This document shows, in pieces, positions 25,417-34,245 of a stretch of DNA of 64,000 nucleotides. The number at the start of each line of letters is the position of its first letter. The first letter of the stretch is position 1. This DNA is from Fusobacterium nucleatum_L (GTDB lineage Bacteria > Fusobacteriota > Fusobacteriia > Fusobacteriales > Fusobacteriaceae). The notes under the pieces were generated by a model that saw only the letters and a program-made list of their open reading frames with translations, was not told the DNA's origin and searched no databases. The stretch is taken from NCBI RefSeq assembly GCF_050231725.1, contig NZ_CP077172.1, positions 496,001 through 560,000 of the forward strand, given 5' to 3'. Both the position numbers and the translations under genes were made by a program.

Positions 25417-27054
25417 TTATTTTTTGAAATCCCATTCCTCTATATTTGCCATAAGAGATAAATCTCTAGCATGAGTGTGTAATTTTTGTCTTCCTAAATC
25501 TAAACCATCTCTTACAAAATACAAATGTTCCAAATAACAAATTGTGCAGTATGGAGCATCTCCTAATACACTTCCTCCTTCTTTTCCATCCCATAAAGCT
25601 TTTTGCCAATTTTCTATAGCGATTTTTTCATCTGTTGCCAAATAGGCAGCTCTAATGTGCTCGTCAACAGTAGAATTGTTTTCTCTTACAATGTTAGACC
25701 AAGGACCTCCTATTCTTTCACTAAAATAAAATCTTGCAATAACCTCTGGTGTATATTGTCCTCCACCAATTACACAAGCATCTGAAGAATGTCTTTTTGC
25801 CATTTCTGTCCAATCTGAACCTTCAGGAATGACATTAATTCCAATTTTTTTACATTGAACTGCAAAAGCCTCTGCACAAGATTGTCTAGTATCATCTGAA
25901 GCTGGATAAAGTAATCTGAATTCTGCTTTTATTCCATTCTTTTCACGAATACCATCATCTTTCATTTCCCAACCTGCTTTATCCAATACTTCATTAGCTT
26001 TTTCTATATTACCATTTTTAAATTCTTTCCTTATTTCATTTTTAATTCCCCATGGTAATGAATCAAAGAAATCAAAAATAACTTCCCCATATCCATAAAG
26101 GACATTTTCAATAATCTCTTGCCTGTCCACTCCGTAATTTATAGCCTTACGAATTGCTATATCTGATGTTACATCATTTCCCATAGGATTACCTTTTTCA
26201 GTAAGTTTTTCTGATTTTTTAATTGTAGGCATAGAAACAGCCCTAAAATCCATTGATTTAGTAGCTAAAATACTATAATTTTCAATTTTTTCTTGAGCCA
26301 TAGCTTCACTTACATTCACAATATCTATGTCTCCAGCTTTTATTGATGCTAAAGCTGTATCTGGAGTCATTGTTACTAAGGTTAATCTTTTAAATTTAGG
26401 TTTTGTTCCATAATATTCTTCATTTCTATCTAAAATAAGCTGTTGTCCTTGAGTATAACTTACAAGTTTATATGGACCTGAACCTATAGGATTTAAGCTA
26501 TATGTATTACTATCTTTATATGCATGTTCTGCAACAATACCTAAATTAGCTGCATTATAAATAAAAGTTGAACATGGAGCAGAGAAAGTAAATTTAACAG
26601 TTTTGTCATCTAATGCTTCAGCTTTTTCTAACAATTTAAAATCAAAAGTAGTTCCTATTTCTTTAGTCTTATTAAATGTGAAAGCTACATCTTTTGCTGT
26701 TAATTTTTGACCATCACTAAATTTTACATCTTCTCTTATTTTAAAAATCCAAGTTTTACCATCTTCACTTACTTCATAATTTTCAGCAAGATCTTTAATA
26801 ATATTATTTTCAAAATCAAAATCTAATAATTTAGATTGTATTAAGGTTACTCCATAATTTCCCCAACCTTTACAAGGGTCAAATCCCTTTTCTAGCATAG
26901 ACTGACCTACTCCTACTATAACTTCTTCTTTATTTTCTAGTCTTTCAATTCTACCTGTTTCTTTTACTTCAGATGAATTTTTTTCACAACCTAGAAAACT
27001 AAACATCAGACTCATAGCTATTACAGAAATACCAATTTTAAAAATCCTTTTCAT
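25417..27054 (-). CDS. Nik/Opp-type substrate-binding lipoprotein
   Basis: 545 residues from ATG 27052-27054, which has AAGGAGGAAG upstream and opens a lipoprotein signal (MKRIFKIGISVIAMSLMFSF then LGC, Cys at about 22). A reading frame extends 99 bp further into the riboswitch expression platform but is not credible as protein. Family SBP_bac_5: LAENYEVSEDGKTWIFKIRE, VKFSDGQKLTAKDVAFTFNK, NPIGSGPYKLV, AIRKAINYGVDRQEIIENVL. It captures nickel/cobalt complexes or peptides. First gene of the riboswitch operon. Confidence 0.88.
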   Translation of the reverse strand: MKRIFKIGISVIAMSLMFSFLGCEKNSSEVKETGRIERLENKEEVIVGVGQSMLEKGFDPCKGWGNYGVTLIQSKLLDFDFENNIIKDLAENYEVSEDGKTWIFKIREDVKFSDGQKLTAKDVAFTFNKTKEIGTTFDFKLLEKAEALDDKTVKFTFSAPCSTFIYNAANLGIVAEHAYKDSNTYSLNPIGSGPYKLVSYTQGQQLILDRNEEYYGTKPKFKRLTLVTMTPDTALASIKAGDIDIVNVSEAMAQEKIENYSILATKSMDFRAVSMPTIKKSEKLTEKGNPMGNDVTSDIAIRKAINYGVDRQEIIENVLYGYGEVIFDFFDSLPWGIKNEIRKEFKNGNIEKANEVLDKAGWEMKDDGIREKNGIKAEFRLLYPASDDTRQSCAEAFAVQCKKIGINVIPEGSDWTEMAKRHSSDACVIGGGQYTPEVIARFYFSERIGGPWSNIVRENNSTVDEHIRAAYLATDEKIAIENWQKALWDGKEGGSVLGDAPYCTICYLEHLYFVRDGLDLGRQKLHTHARDLSLMANIEEWDFKK

Positions 27055-27083
27055 TTTTACTTCCTCCTTGTATTGTTTGAAAT

Positions 27084-27114
27084 AAAAAAAACCATGCATC
27101 GTAAAAAAGCATAG
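27084..27114 (-). terminator. Possible riboswitch expression-platform terminator
   Basis: On the minus strand CTATGC (complement 27109-27114) can pair with GCATGG (complement 27092-27097; one G-T pair), followed by eight T (27091-27084), between the cobalamin aptamer and the first gene. It could be the regulatory terminator; the stem is short and the alternative fold was not computed. Confidence 0.45.
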
Positions 27115-27166
27115 CTGTTGCACACTAAGAGTTTTACTCTTTATCTTTTCCACGAGATAGAGTAAT

Positions 27167-27326
27167 TCAATTATGCAGGTCTTCTGACTTATGATTTATA
27201 TTTCTTTACCTTCCCAGATAAAAATTCCAGTGGTATAAAACAAGAAAAAACTCAATTACAGCGACGGGCTCGTTTCGGTATTTCACCGAATTCCCTCTTA
27301 GCCTTAAAAATAAGGAACATAATTGA
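27167..27326 (-). promoter_or_regulatory. Cobalamin (adenosylcobalamin-type) riboswitch
   Basis: On the minus strand the leader shows the family core in order: P1 5' arm TCAATTATG (27326-27318), GGTGAAATACCGAAACGAG followed by CCCGTCGC, then CCACTGG, CTGGGAAGG, the B12 box AAGTCAGAAGACCTGC (27190-27175) and the P1 3' arm CATAATTGA (27175-27167), a perfect 9-bp closing helix. Cobalamin binding normally switches such leaders off. It sits 112 bp upstream of the Nik-type receptor gene. The 481-bp gap 27055-27535 holds only this element, its promoter, the expression platform and the aspS terminator. Confidence 0.93.
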
Positions 27327-27395
27327 CATCGTATTAAATTTTTTTAACTTAAAATTTAGTATTTTAATATTATATTTTAATAAATAATATATGAT

Positions 27396-27424
27396 ATTGT
27401 AACAGAGAATTATAGTTTTTACAA
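27396..27424 (-). promoter_or_regulatory. Promoter of the riboswitch operon (extended -10)
   Basis: -35 TTGTAA (complement 27419-27424), 17-bp spacer, -10 TACAAT (complement 27396-27401) with TGT in front. Transcription would start near 27389, about 60 nt before the aptamer. Confidence 0.6.
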
Positions 27425-27441
27425 GTTAAATAGTTTTTTAA

Positions 27442-27483
27442 CAAAAAATGATATCAATAGAATTTTATTTCTATCAATATCAT
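27442..27483 (-). terminator. Terminator of the rarA-hisS-aspS operon
   Basis: Arms ATGATATCAATAGAA (27448-27462) and TTCTATCAATATCAT (27469-27483) pair except for a 2-bp internal mismatch; minus-strand T-run follows at 27447-27442. Confidence 0.75.
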
Positions 27484-27535
27484 TTCTCAAAAACTAGTTG
27501 TCAAAACTTAATAAAGTTTAAAATTGTAACTTCAT

Positions 27536-29314
27536 TTATTTTTCATAAGTAGACTTTATAAATAATTCTTCCAATTGTTTTTTATCAACAGTATTAGGAG
27601 CTTCTGTCATTAAACATTGTCCTTTATTTGTTTTAGGGAAAGGAATTACATCTCTTATAGATTCTTCTTTTAACATAACCATAAGCCATCTATCTATACC
27701 AAATGCTAATCCACCATGAGGAGGTGCTCCATATTTGAAAGCATCTAAGAAGAAACCAAATTTAGCTTTTGCTTCTTCTTGAGAAAGTCCTAATCTATCA
27801 AATACCATAGATTGAATTTGTGGATTAAATATTCTTATAGAACCTCCACCTATTTCAGAACCATTTAAAACTAAGTCATAAGTATTAGTCCTAATATCTT
27901 CTGTTTGTCCAGCTAAGAATTTATCTAAGTCCTCAGCTTTTATAGAAGTGAATGGGTGATGTTCAGCCTTATATCTTTGTTCTTCTTCATCATAATCAAA
28001 CATTGGGAAGTCAATAACCCATAAGAATTTGAAGTCATCTTTATTTATTAAATCTAAGTCTTTACCTATTCTTAATCTCAATGCACCTAGAGCTGCAGCA
28101 ACAACTTTTTTCTTGTCAGCAACAATAAAGATTACATCTCCTGTTTTAGCTTCAGTTTTTTCAATTATTGCTTTCATTTCATCTTCACTTAAAAACTTAG
28201 CTATAGGAGAACTGATTCCATCAGCTCCTAATTTTATATATGCAAGTCCTTTTGCTCCAAAATATGTTTTTACATATTCTTCATACTCAGAAATAATTTT
28301 TCTTGAGAATTTTTCATTTGCATTAGGTGCAACAATAGCTTTAACAAGTCCAGCATTTTGAACAGTAGAGCTAAAAGCATTAAAAGAAGAATTCTTAACT
28401 ATATCCGATAAATCTTTTAATTCAACTGTAAATCTTAAATCAGGTTTATCAGAACCAAATCTATCCATAGCTTCAGCATAAGGCATTCTTTGGAAAGTAT
28501 AGTTAGCTTCTTCACCTGTTACATTTTTAAATACATATTTTGCTAAACCTTCTATTTCATTCATAACATCTTCTTTTTCCACAAAAGACATTTCAATATC
28601 AAGTTGTGTAAATTCAGGTTGTCTATCTGCTCTTAAATCCTCATCTCTGAAACATTTAGCAATTTGGAAATATTTTTCAACTCCACCTATCATTAAAAGT
28701 TGTTTAAAAAGTTGTGGAGATTGAGGTAAAGCATAGAATGTTCCTGGGTTTGTTCTACTAGGAACTAAGAAATCTCTTGCACCTTCAGGAGTAGATTTTG
28801 TAAGTACAGGAGTATCAACATCTAAGAAACCTGCCTTATCCATATAATTTCTAATAGACATTATCATTCTATGACGCATTTTTAAGTTATTTATCATTTT
28901 ACTTCTTCTGATATCAAGATATCTATATGTAAGTCTCATATTTTCACTTAAATTCTCATCTATACCAGAAATTTGGAAAGGTAAAGTATCACATGCATTT
29001 AAAATTTCAATTTCTTTTGCAAATACTTCAATATCACCTGTTGGAATATTAGGATTTTTATTAGATCTTTCCTTTACTTCACCAACAACTCTTATAACAG
29101 ATTCAGATTTTAATTTTTGTACTTCTTCTAAAACTTTTTCAGATAAAAGCTCATTATTAAAAACTATTTGAGTTTTCCCTTCTCTATCTCTTAAGTCAAT
29201 AAAAGTAAGATTTGTACTTACATTTCTTTTTGTATCTACCCAGCCAGATAGAGTTACAACTTCCCCAATATTTTTTACTCTTAGTTCTCCCAAATTATGT
29301 GTTCTGTATATCAT
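27536..29314 (-). CDS. aspS: Aspartyl-tRNA synthetase
   Basis: 592 residues, bacterial-type AspRS with N-terminal OB anticodon-binding domain (VTLSGWVDTKRN), class II motif 2 (CFRDEDLRADRQPEFTQLD), the bacterial GAD insertion (about 285-420) and motif 3 (GLAFGIDRWLMVML). Charges tRNA-Asp (and possibly tRNA-Asn, which the presence of GatCAB elsewhere would decide). Encoded 21 bp after hisS, the common bacterial hisS-aspS pairing. Confidence 0.97.
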   Translation of the reverse strand: MIYRTHNLGELRVKNIGEVVTLSGWVDTKRNVSTNLTFIDLRDREGKTQIVFNNELLSEKVLEEVQKLKSESVIRVVGEVKERSNKNPNIPTGDIEVFAKEIEILNACDTLPFQISGIDENLSENMRLTYRYLDIRRSKMINNLKMRHRMIMSIRNYMDKAGFLDVDTPVLTKSTPEGARDFLVPSRTNPGTFYALPQSPQLFKQLLMIGGVEKYFQIAKCFRDEDLRADRQPEFTQLDIEMSFVEKEDVMNEIEGLAKYVFKNVTGEEANYTFQRMPYAEAMDRFGSDKPDLRFTVELKDLSDIVKNSSFNAFSSTVQNAGLVKAIVAPNANEKFSRKIISEYEEYVKTYFGAKGLAYIKLGADGISSPIAKFLSEDEMKAIIEKTEAKTGDVIFIVADKKKVVAAALGALRLRIGKDLDLINKDDFKFLWVIDFPMFDYDEEEQRYKAEHHPFTSIKAEDLDKFLAGQTEDIRTNTYDLVLNGSEIGGGSIRIFNPQIQSMVFDRLGLSQEEAKAKFGFFLDAFKYGAPPHGGLAFGIDRWLMVMLKEESIRDVIPFPKTNKGQCLMTEAPNTVDKKQLEELFIKSTYEK

Positions 29315-29335
29315 TTGTTAAAAACACTCCCTCTA

Positions 29336-30577
29336 TTATTTAATTTGATTTATAATATCTTCAATCTTTATTTCTTTTTGTTCTCTTGTAGAAAAATCTT
29401 TTAATAAAACTATACCTTTATTAAGTTCATCTTCACCAAGAATAACACAATATCTTGTTTCTAATTTGTCTGCTTTTTTCATATGAGACTTCATTCCTTT
29501 TTCTGAATAATCTATATAAACTTTTATATCATTATCTCTTAAAGATTCGGCAATTTTTAATGCAGTTTCTGAAGTATTTTCTCCTAACCAAGCAATATAT
29601 ACATCTGGAGTATTTTTAGGATAATTTTCTTCAAGAAGCATCATAATTCTTTCAACTCCAGTTGCAAATCCAACAGCAGGAATATCTTTATCTCCTAATT
29701 CTTTTAAAAGATTATCATATCTTCCTCCACCTAAAACTGTTCCTTGTGAACCAAGTTTATTAGTTACAATTTCAAAAACTGTACTTGAATAGTAGTCAAG
29801 TCCTCTAACAAGAGTAGGATCCTCTGTATATTTTATTCCAAATATATCTAAATATTTTTTAACATCATCATAGTGTTTTCTTTCATCTTCAAAAAGATAA
29901 TCTATAATACTTGGAGCAGATTTATAGAAATCTTTTTCCCCATCAACTTTACAATCTAAGAGTCTTAAAGGGTTTCTATTAATTCTATCTCTACAATCTT
30001 CACACATATCATCTAAGTGAGATTTAAAGTGTTCAATCAATTTTTCTCTATAAACAGTACGAGAAGCTTTAGAACCTACTGAATTAATCTTTACTTCTAA
30101 ATCAGTTATACCTAATTTTTCAAGAAATTTATAACCAATAGCGATAACTTCTGCATCAACCTTTGGAGACTTTTCTCCAAATACTTCAAGACCTATTTGA
30201 TTAAATTCTCTTTGTCTTCCAGCTTGAGGTCTTTCATATCTAAACATTGAACCATTATAGTAAAATCTACTAACATCTTCTTTTGCATAAATAGCATTTT
30301 CAAGATAACATCTAACAAGAGAAGCAGTATTTTCAGGTCTTAAAGTTATAGATCTATCTCCTCTATCTTTAAAAGTATACATTTCTTTTTCAACAACATC
30401 AGTTGCTTCACCTATACCTCTTTTAAATAATTCAGTTTCTTCAAAAATCGGTGTTTTCACAAAATTATAGCCATAGTTCTCAAACATTTTTTGAGCTACA
30501 TTAGAAATATAAATGTATTTTTTAGCTTCTTCTCCAATAATGTCTTTTGTTCCTCTTACAGCTTTTATTAATTTCAT
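29336..30577 (-). CDS. hisS: Histidyl-tRNA synthetase
   Basis: 413 residues, normal HisRS length. Motifs: AVRGTKDIIGEEAKKY at the N-terminus, class II motif 2 region SMFRYERPQAGRQREFNQIG, HisA motif LVRGLDYYSSTVFEI and motif 3 GGGRYDNLL...AVGFATGVERIMMLL; C-terminal anticodon-binding domain from about residue 325. Start ATG after GGAGGGAG. Lies 11 bp behind rarA and 21 bp ahead of aspS. Confidence 0.97.
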   Translation of the reverse strand: MKLIKAVRGTKDIIGEEAKKYIYISNVAQKMFENYGYNFVKTPIFEETELFKRGIGEATDVVEKEMYTFKDRGDRSITLRPENTASLVRCYLENAIYAKEDVSRFYYNGSMFRYERPQAGRQREFNQIGLEVFGEKSPKVDAEVIAIGYKFLEKLGITDLEVKINSVGSKASRTVYREKLIEHFKSHLDDMCEDCRDRINRNPLRLLDCKVDGEKDFYKSAPSIIDYLFEDERKHYDDVKKYLDIFGIKYTEDPTLVRGLDYYSSTVFEIVTNKLGSQGTVLGGGRYDNLLKELGDKDIPAVGFATGVERIMMLLEENYPKNTPDVYIAWLGENTSETALKIAESLRDNDIKVYIDYSEKGMKSHMKKADKLETRYCVILGEDELNKGIVLLKDFSTREQKEIKIEDIINQIK

Positions 30578-30588
30578 AATTCTCCCTC

Positions 30589-31812
30589 CTATTCATTCCA
30601 TAGCTTATTCAATTTCTCAGCTATCAATTTTTCGTTTTTATTATTACCAGGTTTGTAGTACTTTTTCTTTTTATTCATATATTTTTGTTTCACAAAATTA
30701 TCAGTATAATTATGAGGATATTTATATCCTACATTGTCATGACAAATATTCATTGGAACTTCTTGTAATTCCCCTTTTTTGATATCAGCTAAAGCACCAT
30801 CTATTGCTTCATAAACTGAATTTGATTTAGAAGAAATTGCAAGATATATAGTAGCATGAGCTAGTATTATTCTAACTTCTGGCATACCTATTCTTTCGCA
30901 GGCATTCATAGCAGCATTTGCAACTAAAAGTGCCTCTGGATTTGCCATTCCTATATCTTCACTTGCCTCAATAAATAATCTTCTTGCCATATATTTGGGA
31001 TCTTCTCCACCATCTAAAAGTCTAGCAAGCCAATATACTGCTGCATCTGGGTTACTACCTCTCACAGACTTTATAAAAGCTGAAATCATATCATATTTAT
31101 CTTGCTTTTTATCAAAAGAAACTTGTCTTTCTTTAAAAATAGAAAAAATTTCATCTTCGCTCATTTGAGAATGTATATTATTGTACATCTCAACATAATT
31201 TAAGGCTATTCTTGAATCTCCTTGTGATATATCAACAATTATTTCTTTTAGCTTATCACCCATACATATATTTAAAAAATTTAGCCCTTTATCAATCAAT
31301 TTTAATATATCTTCGTTGGTAAGAGCTTTAAACTCAAAAACCATAACTCTTGAAAGTAAGGCATTATTTATATTATAATAAGGATTTTCTGTTGTTGCCC
31401 CTATAAGAGTAAGTGTTCCATCTTCTGTATAAGAAAGTAGGGCATCTTGTTGATTTTTATTAAATCTGTGAATTTCATCTAAAAATAATATAGTTCTTTT
31501 ATTGTAAAGCTCTATATTTCTTTTAGCTGTTTCTACTACATTTCTTATATCGGAAACACTTGCAGTGGTAGCATTTAATTTTTCAAAATTACAGTCCAAA
31601 GTATTAGAAATAATTTCTCCTAAACTACTTTTTCCACAACCAGGAGGACCATAGAAAATAGAATTTGATAGAGTCGAATTTAAAATAAGTCTTCTTATTA
31701 CTCCATCTTTTCCTAAAAGTTTTTCCTGACCTACAAAATCTTCTAAACTTTTGGGTCGTAATTTATATGCAAGAGGTTCAACATTTTTATAATTTTTTTG
31801 AAATAAATTCAT
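30589..31812 (-). CDS. rarA: Replication-associated recombination protein A (RarA/MgsA AAA+ ATPase)
   Basis: 407 residues. AAA+ ATPase related to the clamp loader, acting at stalled replication forks. Walker A FYGPPGCGKSSLGEI, Walker B TILFLDEIHRFNKNQQDALL, sensor 1 LIGATTENP and the C-terminal tetramerisation domain with GSNPDAAVYWLARLLDGGEDP and NICHDNVGYKYPH. N-terminus LAYKLRPKSLEDFVGQ is characteristic. First gene of a rarA-hisS-aspS unit. Confidence 0.95.
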   Translation of the reverse strand: MNLFQKNYKNVEPLAYKLRPKSLEDFVGQEKLLGKDGVIRRLILNSTLSNSIFYGPPGCGKSSLGEIISNTLDCNFEKLNATTASVSDIRNVVETAKRNIELYNKRTILFLDEIHRFNKNQQDALLSYTEDGTLTLIGATTENPYYNINNALLSRVMVFEFKALTNEDILKLIDKGLNFLNICMGDKLKEIIVDISQGDSRIALNYVEMYNNIHSQMSEDEIFSIFKERQVSFDKKQDKYDMISAFIKSVRGSNPDAAVYWLARLLDGGEDPKYMARRLFIEASEDIGMANPEALLVANAAMNACERIGMPEVRIILAHATIYLAISSKSNSVYEAIDGALADIKKGELQEVPMNICHDNVGYKYPHNYTDNFVKQKYMNKKKKYYKPGNNKNEKLIAEKLNKLWNE

Positions 31813-31839
31813 AATAGTCCCTCAAATCTTTTATTTTAC

Positions 31840-31868
31840 ATTTTACCACAATTTAAAAAATAATTAAA
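31840..31868 (-). promoter_or_regulatory. Possible rarA promoter
   Basis: -10 TAAAAT (complement 31840-31845) with TGG in front, 17-bp spacer and a weak -35 TTTAAT (complement 31863-31868). Confidence 0.45.
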
Positions 31869-31872
31869 TATG

Positions 31873-31901
31873 TTGATGTAAAGAAAAAAATATTATAAGA
31901 T
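31873..31901 (+). promoter_or_regulatory. Promoter of the three-gene accessory cluster
   Basis: TTGATG (31873-31878), 17 bp, TAAGAT (31896-31901), 28 bp upstream of the first gene, which has TAGGAGT as ribosome site. It nearly abuts the oppositely oriented rarA promoter. Confidence 0.5.
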
Positions 31902-31935
31902 AATAAATATAAATAATTTTTAGGAGTAAAAAACT

Positions 31936-32532
31936 ATGGATATATTAGAAAAAATATTAAATAATAGTGAACTAGCAGAAAAAATCAGAATTAAATGTGA
32001 TATTGAGTTATATCCTCAATTACAAAAACAAGATGATATGGATGGACAAATTACTTGGAATATTGATGGTAAAGCTTTTGGAGTTGATGGAAGTGGAGGA
32101 GAGTTTGTTTTACTTTCTGATGGAACAATAGGTTTTAATAGTTCAGAAGGAGAAACAGGTCGTATTGCAGAAAATATGAAAGAATTATTTTCTTTATTAG
32201 TAAATTGTCCTTGTTTTTTTGACTTTCTAATGCCCGATATTTATAAGGATAAAATATTACTAAAAAAATATGCTGATAAAATTGAAAAACAATATAGAGA
32301 AGAATTTAATGATATGACAGAGTATGACTGGGATACAATTAAAAGTGAAATAGCTAAAGAATTAAATTTTTCATTAGACGATAATATTGCAGAAAATACA
32401 TTAATGAAATTTTATGAAGTTGCTATAAGAGAACCTCAATATCAAAGTACATATCATGAAGAAGATGGAAGCCTAACACTTTCAGAAGCTCTTATTTCAA
32501 GACCTATGGGAGAATGGATAAAAAAAATTTAG
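31936..32532 (+). CDS. SMI1/KNR4 (SUKH)-like protein
   Basis: 198 residues, soluble, acidic. The central stretch (about 45-100: AFGVDGSGGEFVLLSDGTIG, then SSEGETGRIAENMKELFSLL) has the GGEF-L-DG-IG-SSEG pattern of SUKH-superfamily proteins, many of which are immunity proteins against contact-dependent or polymorphic toxins. No signal peptide or membrane helix. It is the first of three same-strand accessory genes set against housekeeping genes on the other strand. The fold call is by eye; no toxin gene is in the window. Confidence 0.5.
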   Translation: MDILEKILNNSELAEKIRIKCDIELYPQLQKQDDMDGQITWNIDGKAFGVDGSGGEFVLLSDGTIGFNSSEGETGRIAENMKELFSLLVNCPCFFDFLMPDIYKDKILLKKYADKIEKQYREEFNDMTEYDWDTIKSEIAKELNFSLDDNIAENTLMKFYEVAIREPQYQSTYHEEDGSLTLSEALISRPMGEWIKKI

Positions 32533-32536
32533 GAGT

Positions 32537-33430
32537 GTGATTAAAATTTTTTATACAATGGAAAAAATTCAAGAGATACACAAAGAAATATTAGATGGAA
32601 ATATGGAGATATTAAAAGATTTTCCTCTACCTTATTGTCTATCTGAAAGTAAGGAAGACTTTGTGGTTTTAAGAAAAGGAAGAATTGTAAAAGAGAAAAA
32701 TCATATAAAATATTTTTTCCCAAACTCAGAAAGCAACGAAAGTAATGATATATATTGCTTGATATGGGGTCATAAAAACGAAGAAAGTTATGGTATAGGA
32801 GGAACACCAGTACCCGATGATTTCTATATTACAGAAATGAAATTTAAAAATGATGTACTTTCGTTGTTAAATGAAAACAATGAAAAAATAGAAGCTTCAT
32901 TAAAACAATTTAATAAAGCTTTACAAAATATATGGAGAAATTTCACTATGGAGGAATTATCTACTGCTTTTAGACAAGCTCCTGTTACTATTTTAGACGA
33001 AATTAAAAAAGAAAATATGCCAAAAACTGTTACTATTAAAAATTTTGGTAAATTTATATACAACAAGAAACTTAAGTCCTATAAATTAGTTAAAGAAGAA
33101 ATTGAATATTATTTTTCTGCCGATAATAAAGAAGAACAAAAAAAGGTAAAAAATATTTTTTCAAATATTGAACTTACACATTTCATAGAAAAAGCTAAAG
33201 ATTATACAGCTCATAAACTTCTTAAATTAAAAAATGATTTGTGGTTAGAGGAAGATGAAAAAGAAGTTACAAAAAAAGATTTTAAAGATAGAATGAAATT
33301 TACAAGTCTTTATGTCTTTAGTGAGTCTGCTAATTTTTATTTTGATGATGGTGATTTATTTTGGGGACACACTATTGAAGTTACTATTAATCAAAATTTA
33401 GAATTTAGTGCTGCAAATATAGTTGGTTAA
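32537..33430 (+). CDS. DUF2262-like protein
   Basis: 297 residues if read from GTG 32537. The C-terminal 100 residues, ending with FYFDDGDLFWGHTIEVTIN and LEFSAANIVG, match my recollection of DUF2262, a domain of unknown function found in small bacterial accessory proteins; the N-terminal half is unassigned. The start is uncertain: AGGAG ends only one base before the GTG, and the next ATG (32558) is 22 bases from it. It begins 4 bp after the SUKH-like gene and was probably inherited with it. Confidence 0.5.
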   Translation: MIKIFYTMEKIQEIHKEILDGNMEILKDFPLPYCLSESKEDFVVLRKGRIVKEKNHIKYFFPNSESNESNDIYCLIWGHKNEESYGIGGTPVPDDFYITEMKFKNDVLSLLNENNEKIEASLKQFNKALQNIWRNFTMEELSTAFRQAPVTILDEIKKENMPKTVTIKNFGKFIYNKKLKSYKLVKEEIEYYFSADNKEEQKKVKNIFSNIELTHFIEKAKDYTAHKLLKLKNDLWLEEDEKEVTKKDFKDRMKFTSLYVFSESANFYFDDGDLFWGHTIEVTINQNLEFSAANIVG

Positions 33431-33462
33431 AAAAATTTAAAATAGAAAAGGAAGTGAAATAA

Positions 33463-34230
33463 TTGAAACAAAATTTTAATGAAATCAAACAAAATTGGAA
33501 CTTTTATATGTGTCGTGTAGATGATAAGCCTGCTTCTATCCGTCTTAACTTAGCTCTATGTAATATTGCACCTGTTGAAGATTACAAACATAGACTTAGT
33601 ATTTTTATAAAAATGAATAATCCTACTGAAGATGGACTTTCATCTGATGAAGAATATCCAATGCTATGTGATATTGAAGATGAAGTTATAGATAGATTAG
33701 AAAGTTTGGAAGATATATTTGCAGGAACTGTTAAAACGCAAGGAAGATTAGAACTTTATGTTTTTACTAAAAATCCTGAAAAAAGCGAAGAACTTTGTAA
33801 AGAAGCATTTAAAAAATTTCCAGATTATCAATGGAAATCTTATATAGATGAAGATAAAGAATGGGATTTTTACTTTAATTTCCTTTACCCAGATGTATAC
33901 TCTTACCAAGCTATAATGAACAGAACTGTTATAGAAAATTTAACAAATCAAGGGGATAATTTAGAAAAAGAGCGTGAAATAGATCACTGGCTTTATTTTT
34001 CTTCAGAAGAAAACATAAATATTGCTATTAAAAAACTTGAAGAATTAGGCTATAAAATTCTTTCAAGTAAAAAATTAGATGATGAAAAAAATTATCCTTA
34101 TCAACTTAATATTTCTAGAATGGATAATGCTATATACAGTCATGTAAATCAAATTGTATGGGAACTTATAGAAATTGCTGAACCTTTGAATGGATATTAT
34201 GATGGTTGGGGTTGTAATATCACAAAATAA
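33463..34230 (+). CDS. DUF695-RraB-like two-domain protein
   Basis: 255 residues, TTG start with AAGGAAG eight bases upstream. Residues about 8-140 (WNFYMCRVDDKPASIRLNLA, EDGLSSDEEYPML, GRLELYVFTKN) resemble DUF695; residues about 170-250 (REIDHWLYFSSEENINIAIKK, LEELGYKILS, WGC) resemble the RraB fold, which in E. coli inhibits RNase E. Such fusions are mostly uncharacterised. Third gene of the accessory cluster; ends at a strong shared terminator. Assignments rest on pattern recognition only. Confidence 0.55.
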   Translation: MKQNFNEIKQNWNFYMCRVDDKPASIRLNLALCNIAPVEDYKHRLSIFIKMNNPTEDGLSSDEEYPMLCDIEDEVIDRLESLEDIFAGTVKTQGRLELYVFTKNPEKSEELCKEAFKKFPDYQWKSYIDEDKEWDFYFNFLYPDVYSYQAIMNRTVIENLTNQGDNLEKEREIDHWLYFSSEENINIAIKKLEELGYKILSSKKLDDEKNYPYQLNISRMDNAIYSHVNQIVWELIEIAEPLNGYYDGWGCNITK

Positions 34231-34245
34231 TTATAATAAACAAAA

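Noticed and set aside
27055..27153. 33-codon N-terminal extension of the Nik-type receptor
   Set aside because: It would translate the riboswitch expression platform and displace the lipoprotein signal; AAGGAGGAAG before ATG 27052-27054 supports the shorter form.
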